Shown in pieces: positions 57,824 to 64,000 of a DNA stretch of 64,000 bases. The stretch comes from Hansfordia pulvinata (Eukaryota > Ascomycota > Sordariomycetes > Xylariales). The position numbers and the translations under genes were made by a program. Location of the stretch: assembly GCA_006538405.1 (NCBI GenBank), contig BJKQ01000005.1:2294001-2358000 (forward strand), read 5' to 3'. The stretch's first letter is position 1, and each line of letters starts with the position of its first letter. The notes under the pieces were generated by a model. It made no database searches. It was not told the DNA's origin and saw only the letters and a list, made by a program, of their open reading frames with translations.

Positions 57824-60263
57824 TCATGCTCCCCCCACACTGGCCGCGGGCTTCCCCGCCCGGCGGCCCAGCAACGTGGCTCCGTCCAGGTTCAGCTCGA
57901 AAGGAGCCTTGGCCTTGTTGCGGTCGCGCACCTGCTGCCTTGCGGCCGATGTGACCGCTGCGCTGTGTTGTCCGTAGCCCTTCTGGTCCTTGCGGTCCCG
58001 GTCGCGGCCCCGGTCTTGGTCCTTACCCAGGTTGGTTTTCCGCATGCTCTGCTCGAGCTGTGTCGCATCCGACTTGTGGACGTATTCGGGGTCCTTAGCA
58101 CCCTCCTCCTCGCTGTCCTCGTTGAGGCCGGCAAGTCGTGAAGGCGCAACGGCCCCCTTGGCACCCTGCTTGCGACGCTTCGACTCCTCTTCTTGCCTGT
58201 GGACAGAGTACCCGACGTCGAATACTTCCCGCAGGTTGACAGCGCCAGGAGAGCGGAAGTCCATGCGACGTTCGCCGTCGAGCAGCCTCGAAGAGTCGAA
58301 AGCTCGCAGCAGATTGGGGTTCTGGGCACTCTGGGCCTTCTTCTCGTCGCGAGGCGTGGGTCCAGATCCTTGTATCCATGGATGAGCCAAGAATTCATTG
58401 ATGGTGTACCGCTTCTCGGGGTCGACTTCGAGGAGGTGCGCGATGAGGTCCTGCGCCGACTTGGAAATGTCGTCCCACCAGGGAGACAGAAACGTGTAAG
58501 AGCCCTTGGCCACTTTCTCCGTGAGCACCTCGATGCTCTCATCGTAAAAGGGAGGGAAGCCACATAGAAGCGTGTACAGGACACACCCCATTGCCCACAT
58601 GTCGACCGACTTGGAGTATCTCTCGTCTTTCACGATTTCGGGTGCAGTGTATCCGACGGTTCCGCAGGGCGTCATGGTCGAGCTTTCCCAGACAATCTTG
58701 GAAAGTCCGAAGTCGGCAATCTTGATTTGTCCGATGCCGCCCGCGCCAACCCCGGGAATGAATTCTCCCTCATCGACCTTATCCTCGTCACCTGGCTGCT
58801 TGGGTTTCGGAACCTTTGAGGGTACGAAAGGAATCGGCCGGAAGAGGATGTTCTCGGGTTTGATGTCACTGTTCGTTGGTTAGCATTGATGGAAATTGGA
58901 TCAGCAGGCTGCAGACTGACCGATGCACAACTCCACGTTCTTCGTGGAGATACTGCAGCGCAGTAGCCACTTGGGAGATAACGTGTCTAGACAGTTCTTC
59001 GCTGAAATACGTCAGGCGAACGATTTGGTGGAAGAGCTCGCCACCGGGGGCAAGCTCCAGGATGATGTAGTAGTATTGCGGCGACTCGGAGAAGTCGACG
59101 AGACGGATAATATTGGGGTGGTCGATTTGGCGCATGATTTGAACCTCTTTCAGAATGTTGGCCCGCTATTTCAGAAGTCAGTGTCTGGTGGATAAAACCA
59201 TGGTCGCGGAGATCCGCGTGGAAAAAAAAGCAGTGAAGTGAAATACGACTTGACACCCAAAACACCGTGTTGGGAGGAATGAAGTGACCGAACGGTAGCT
59301 TATGACGAAAGAGAGATAGTTTCGCACCTCGGCAGCCTTAGGAACCTTTTTGAAATCCGGATGGAGATGCTTGTCGCCCTATCGGATTGACCCAAGAGTT
59401 GGTAAGGAGAAAACGGAAATACGGAGAGAGTCCGGACCAGTATGAGGAGTAGAGCAACGTAGGAGATGACATGAGAAAAATGGGTTTCAAGAGGAAGAAA
59501 AAAACGAAGATTTGCGTCTGTGGTCGGCATCTGTGTGTTGGCCGCCAGCGGCACTCACCTGCATGTTATTCATTTCAAACTTGCGGACGACTTTGATGCC
59601 GACCTCGCCAGCATCGCCAGTGAGATCCCGAGCACGGTAGACGTTGCTGAAAGCGCCATCTCCCATCTTTTCGAGGAGTTCCCAACGCTCAAGGCCGGGA
59701 TACTTTGGGAATTTTGACCGCGAGGCAGTCTCTTCGGCGACCATCCTGGCGACGTGGTCGTCGGCCTTCTTGTTCTCCGAGATATCCTCTTGGGCAGCAT
59801 GCGCCGCAACCCCGTCGGCTTGGGCAACGCGGTTTTTCAAATCATTGCCGCCGGGTTGAACGGAGTAAGCGTCAGGGATGGGCTGAGGGTGGGCGCCGTT
59901 GTGTCCGGCGATGCCCATGGGTTCTGAGGGAGCAGCCATAGCCGTGGCTTTCTCGCCATCACTTTGAGGGGGGGGTCCATCTTCTTGGGGGGGTCCTCGT
60001 TATTCCTGGCTTGTTTGCCTGTGCAAAAGTCAGCATGGATGGTCATGTCGAGGTTGGTGGTATTTAAGGTGCAGTGTCCCCAGCGGGGCCCTGCAGGGCG
60101 CAAGATGGCCGGAGAGAAAGCCCCGCCGGCTCGTCACTCGGTGGCAGGTACGAGAAGTCGGACGGCGTTCGCAGCAAGGGTGCACGGCAAAATCTGAGGG
60201 AAAATGCGGTTGAGGAAACCTACCGTGACGGATAAAGTTTTTCAGCTGCTGTATGGTAGACAT
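57824..60263 (-). CDS. srkA: Srk1/Rck2-like (SrkA) CaMK-family stress kinase
   Basis: Five minus-strand exons: 60263-60224, 60018-59559, 59378-59328, 59165-58921 and 58868-57824; introns are 205, 180, 162 and 52 bp. Predicted length is 613 residues after one missing C (8-base run at 59968-59975). The N-terminus MSTIQQLKNFIRHGKQAR is typical of the Srk1/Rck2 group. The kinase domain (about 124-430) has GDGAFSNVYRARD, EVGIKVVRKFEMN, the HRD motif split by intron 4 (HR / DIKPENILF), a group-specific insert, KIADFGLSKIVWES and GTVGYTAPEIV, with DEFLAHPWIQ-type ending (NEFLAHPWIQ). The basic, Lys/Arg/Asp-rich C-terminus fits MAPK-docking tails. Such kinases act below Hog1/Sty1/SakA in stress and cell-cycle control. 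Assignment to this group rests on these segments. Confidence 0.9.
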
Positions 60264-63200
60264 GGTGTCGTGCCTTGCGCAGTGCGACCTATCTTGAGCG
60301 TGGAACAGTGAAACGGAGGTCTGGGGCGACCATCCAAGGGAAGGGCGTAAGATGCCGCACGGGGCGATGACAGGGCGTCCGGGGAATGACGTCTCCTGCT
60401 CTCAACACCAGCTGCAGTTGACGGGATGGAGGAGCGAGTCGATGAGAGAGGCGCTGAATGCAGCCGGCACGGAAAGTCGTGTGCGGAAGCGGGGGTAGCA
60501 GCGGTCGCTGACGACGGGCGGATGGGGGTATCCTGTTGCTGGCGAGTGCGTACTACGCGATTGATTACAGGGCGCACTCTTCCTTTGACGGGAGCGGCGA
60601 CGTGATGGCGACAATTTAGGTTGTTGCCGTTGGTGTGGATTTTGACTTCTGTGGCAGTCGTGGTTGCGGTCGCTGACGGTGGTGAGGTATATTACCTGAC
60701 AGCGTTGGCGAAGGCGCGTCGAGGGGGGGAAGATGAGGTTGTGGTGGGATGTGGAAGAGGTGGACGGGGGGGAGTGGCCGAGATGATTGATGGCTTGACG
60801 CGGGAGGGTGGGTTCCAACCAGGTAATCGGGTGAGAGAGGCGGCTTGCGCTCTTCAGCTGGGGCGGGCGACGTGGGCGGGTGGGAGTGATGTAAGGCCGG
60901 GCGTGGTGACGATGATGAAATGTGGCGGAGGGGGCCCGCGCGGGTTGGGCAGAACGGTCGGGCCTTTGGTTTTATCACTAAAACTGGGCAGCGCACCCGG
61001 GCTGCAGCGCTGCGGGCGCGCGACCAAGCAGTACATCGCCCATGTACCGTCTGTCGCTCAACGGGTCCGTCCAGTCCAACGTGATGAGGGTGTGGATACT
61101 TCGGGGCTCGATGCACATCTCGGTCGCATGTAGCGATAGGTATTGGTTGGTCCCAGACGGTGCACGGGGTCCTATTGGGCCCGCCCAAGCCACGCGCCGG
61201 TGCAAGGTCGCCCAGGAACTCAGCAGGATAGGCCCTGGGAGCGGTACATGAGAGCACCTGCACCGGGTCGAGGCACCCGGGATGATGGAGGTCCGCGGGC
61301 GAGGCATTCGAGGTACATACCGCAGCGCGCAGAGGCCCGCATGTACCGGTACCCGGGCCGCCGCGCTCTGCCCGACGACGCCAGAGGAGCGGCTCCTTGT
61401 GATGCGGCAGGCAATCCAGTACGATCCAATCTCTAGCCGACCGTCTTCACTCCTGCGTCTGGCTGCGGAGTGGTCGGCCAACTGAAATCTCGTAGGCGCA
61501 ATGGATGCGATTGCCTTAGGCAGCCTGGCTGTCCATGTATGTTTACATGGGCCCTGAAAAGGAAGCGGTGGGCTGGACTGGTGGACGGGAACCTCGATGG
61601 TCTGCTTGCGCGCAAATGACGAGTTGACGGACAATACGGACTGGATTGTCTGCCGCAGGGCCTGAGCCGCCGCGCCGAGGAACCAAAGTCACGTTTGAGA
61701 CGGCTCCCACGAGCGGAGGCCGTTACGAGTATTGTGGAGGGGGGCCGCCGCATCCATGTGTTGTGGTGCCGGGTACTCGGACGTGGGTGGGTGGCCGCGA
61801 GGTGCGGTGTCTACGAGTACCTCTTTCTTTCCCATCATCTGGACGATGGCGTGCATGGTGGATCTGGGCCTGGCTTCCCTCTCTCTCTCATTCTCTCTTA
61901 CGACTGCCTGGCTTCTTGTTCGCCAATCCCCTCAACCGAGGAATTCCGGGGTAAGGTCGACACAAGATCAGCACCGACACGTCGGCGTCGCGGGCCAGCT
62001 GGCTGCAGAGACAGCCACAGCGTGACACGGTCACGCCGACAGCCCCGAGACTGGGCGTGCTGCTTCTGCGAGTACGAGTACCTGGCTGACTTGGCACCAA
62101 CACCTTGTTAATCTCTTCAGCCGACAATCGGGTGCGAAGTATTGGCATCAGAAGATGTAGGTATACCTAAGTGACTGGCCGTCAACATCTACGATGGCCA
62201 TCCATAGGTATAGGTACTTGGGGATTGCCAGCTTCGCGAGTCCGCTCTCTCGCCCTGCGTTGCAAATACGCCAGGCCTACCTGCATAACCAGTCACCTGG
62301 AGCTGCTGCGGTTATGCGCGCACAGAGGGGCATACGAGGACTGGCAGTATGAGGGCGCAAGCAAAGAGGTGCTCTGACGAGTGGGAACACGGGACAGCAA
62401 CAAAAACAAGCAGAACAGGAAGGAAAAAGAAAAAGTGACGTCGCGGGGGACCGAAACGGTGACGCAGACAGGCCGCCCGTTCGGGAAGATCTGGTGTTTC
62501 TCATCCTGGCGCTATTGCGCAAGAGGAATGATGATCAGGGTCTGGGTCAATGTCTGGGTGTCTACATCCATGGACGCGGCAGCTGCTTGAAACGAGGTAT
62601 CGTGGCGTTCCGGGTACAGGTACCTACTTTTCTTAGTCTGGGTTTTTGTCAGATACGAGTACTTTTCACATTAGGCACCGGACAGGTAGACACAGTACAA
62701 CTCTGCGCTGGCCCAGACCGGTGCCCGTCGAGAAACATTGCCCTGATCATGCCCATGAGGCTATCAGATGGGAAAGCACAGCGTTGGTCGCCGTGATGGA
62801 GATCCACGATGCTGACAGCCCCTCTCGGATCTGGGATGGTTTCGTCTCAGGTCTGTAGCATGGGCCTTTCGTCGCTGAGAGCCTCAGGGCGCCTTTCGTC
62901 GCTGAGAACCTCGAGGCGGGAACTCGGCGATACGCCCTCTCGTGGATTGGCGCCGAGTGGCTGATACTCGTAGATCGGCCTCACTGCCACCACAACGTGC
63001 TCGAGGCTTCGCCTCCAGCCAGGAGTGCCAAACGGGCACCATTGATGAACCGTGGGCCGCGCCCCCGCCAGATCGCGCTACAAATAGGCACGATTGAACG
63101 TAAGGAGGAAATGGTCCTGGCTTGCGGGGGACAGGACGGCGTTGCGAGGCTCCAGCTGCAACCGCGCGGGCTTCTCCTCCAGTACCCGTGCTCCTACCTA

Positions 63201-64000
63201 CGTGCGGGACGCTGGGTACTCAAGGTACCTCTGGCACGGCGGCCAGGTCCCTCTCGCTCAGGTACGGCGCAAGGAATCTGGCGTGCCTAGAAGTTCGCGG
63301 AGGGTAGGTACCTCCCACCAAGTCCCGTGGCAGTGGGAGGAGGCTGCTGTTGATTGTGCTCGTACATCGTGGGAAACGACCCATCGTCGTGGTCGACGGG
63401 CACGGAGTATCGCATGCTCGTAGGATATCCATGTGTACGTACTCATAAACTCATCAGCCGCGGCCTCGCCCGGGTCATCGGTGCCGCCAAGCTGTCATCG
63501 CCGCCATAGTTTTTCTTCCGTGCAACTCGCGAACGTTAATGCCAGCAGCAGCAGCAGGACGACCGGCGATCCCCAGGCCGAGCGCCTGATCCATGCGCCC
63601 AGAAAAGAGCAACGTATCGAGTACGAGTGATCGTGCTGGTACGCCGGGCGCGGGCGGCTTCGAGCCACCCACCGTACAAGTCGATACCGTACCCGGATCG
63701 CCAGCTTTGCCCGCGTTGCCAGGTTTAGCCGTCATTTACGCTGGGCGCCTTGTGCCACTTGATGTTGTATGACCAGTCGAGTTCGACTCGCTTCGCTGCT
63801 GCTCGCCACGCTACCAGCCTCACAGGAAGTGGCCAAACACCCCTTACCAACAAGGGCAAGCTCTTGGCCTGGCACCGGCACGAAGCAGATGAGTCCCTTC
63901 TAGCCCAGAAGCCATCTAGTAGCCATGCAGAAAATGCGTCGTGCCGCGTACCAATAGATACTGCTTGGTTTTATCGCAAGGTTGATGCGTTGCCCTCAAA
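60264..64000. other. Upstream region of the SrkA-like gene and gene-free right end
   Basis: The first 700 bases are probably promoter and leader DNA of the kinase gene. The rest holds no supportable gene. Four TACGAGTA/TACTCGTA octamers lie between 61812 and 62972. Any gene at the right edge must start outside the window. Confidence 0.5.

Noticed and set aside
60616..61263. 215-codon minus-strand open frame upstream of the SrkA-like gene
   Set aside because: Pro/Ser/His-rich low-complexity sequence in probable promoter DNA; no motif.

Overview
The window looks like a piece of a chromosome from a filamentous ascomycete (Pezizomycotina, most likely Sordariomycetes). The basis is short GT-AG introns (52-270 bp) with CTRAY-type branch sites, coding regions with strong G/C preference at the third codon position, intergenic DNA rich in short repeats, and a gene set typical of such fungi: xanthine dioxygenase, a basic-region/ankyrin transcription factor, an SrkA/Rck2-type kinase and a Rax1-type RGS protein. 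I cannot name the species. No virus, toxin gene, CRISPR array, rRNA or convincing tRNA was seen.

Layout. 1-7.9 kb is gene-free, repeat-rich upstream DNA. 7.9-30.1 kb is the gene-dense part: a cyclic-nucleotide-binding/F-box/LRR protein (+), a medium-chain dehydrogenase (+), a possible coding relic (+), a Rax1-like RGS membrane protein (-), ribosomal protein L31 (+), an E2 ubiquitin-conjugating enzyme of the UBE2C/Ubc11 type (-), checkpoint kinase Chk1 (+), xanthine dioxygenase XanA (+) and an AT-hook nuclear protein (-). 30.1-44.9 kb is a gene desert of almost 15 kb. 44.9-60.3 kb holds the bANK-type transcription factor (+), a SAM methyltransferase (-), a small secreted cysteine protein (-), an unrecognised proline-rich protein (-) and an SrkA-like stress kinase (-). 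60.3-64 kb is again without a supportable gene.

These are mostly unrelated housekeeping and signalling genes and not a metabolic cluster. The one suggestive pairing is the divergent E2 (Ubc11 type, APC/C partner) and Chk1 genes, both cell-cycle genes sharing about 1.2 kb of upstream DNA.

The most striking property is a set of eleven frame breaks in nine otherwise well-conserved genes. Ten behave as a single missing base and one as a single extra base, nearly all in C or G runs. When each is allowed for, every CDS length becomes a multiple of three. This most likely reflects homopolymer errors in the assembly, although one site is a canonical slippery heptamer. The intergenic DNA also carries eleven poly-G/poly-C runs of 14-26 bases and at least 20 copies of the octamer TACGAGTA (either strand), about ten times chance and never inside a gene.
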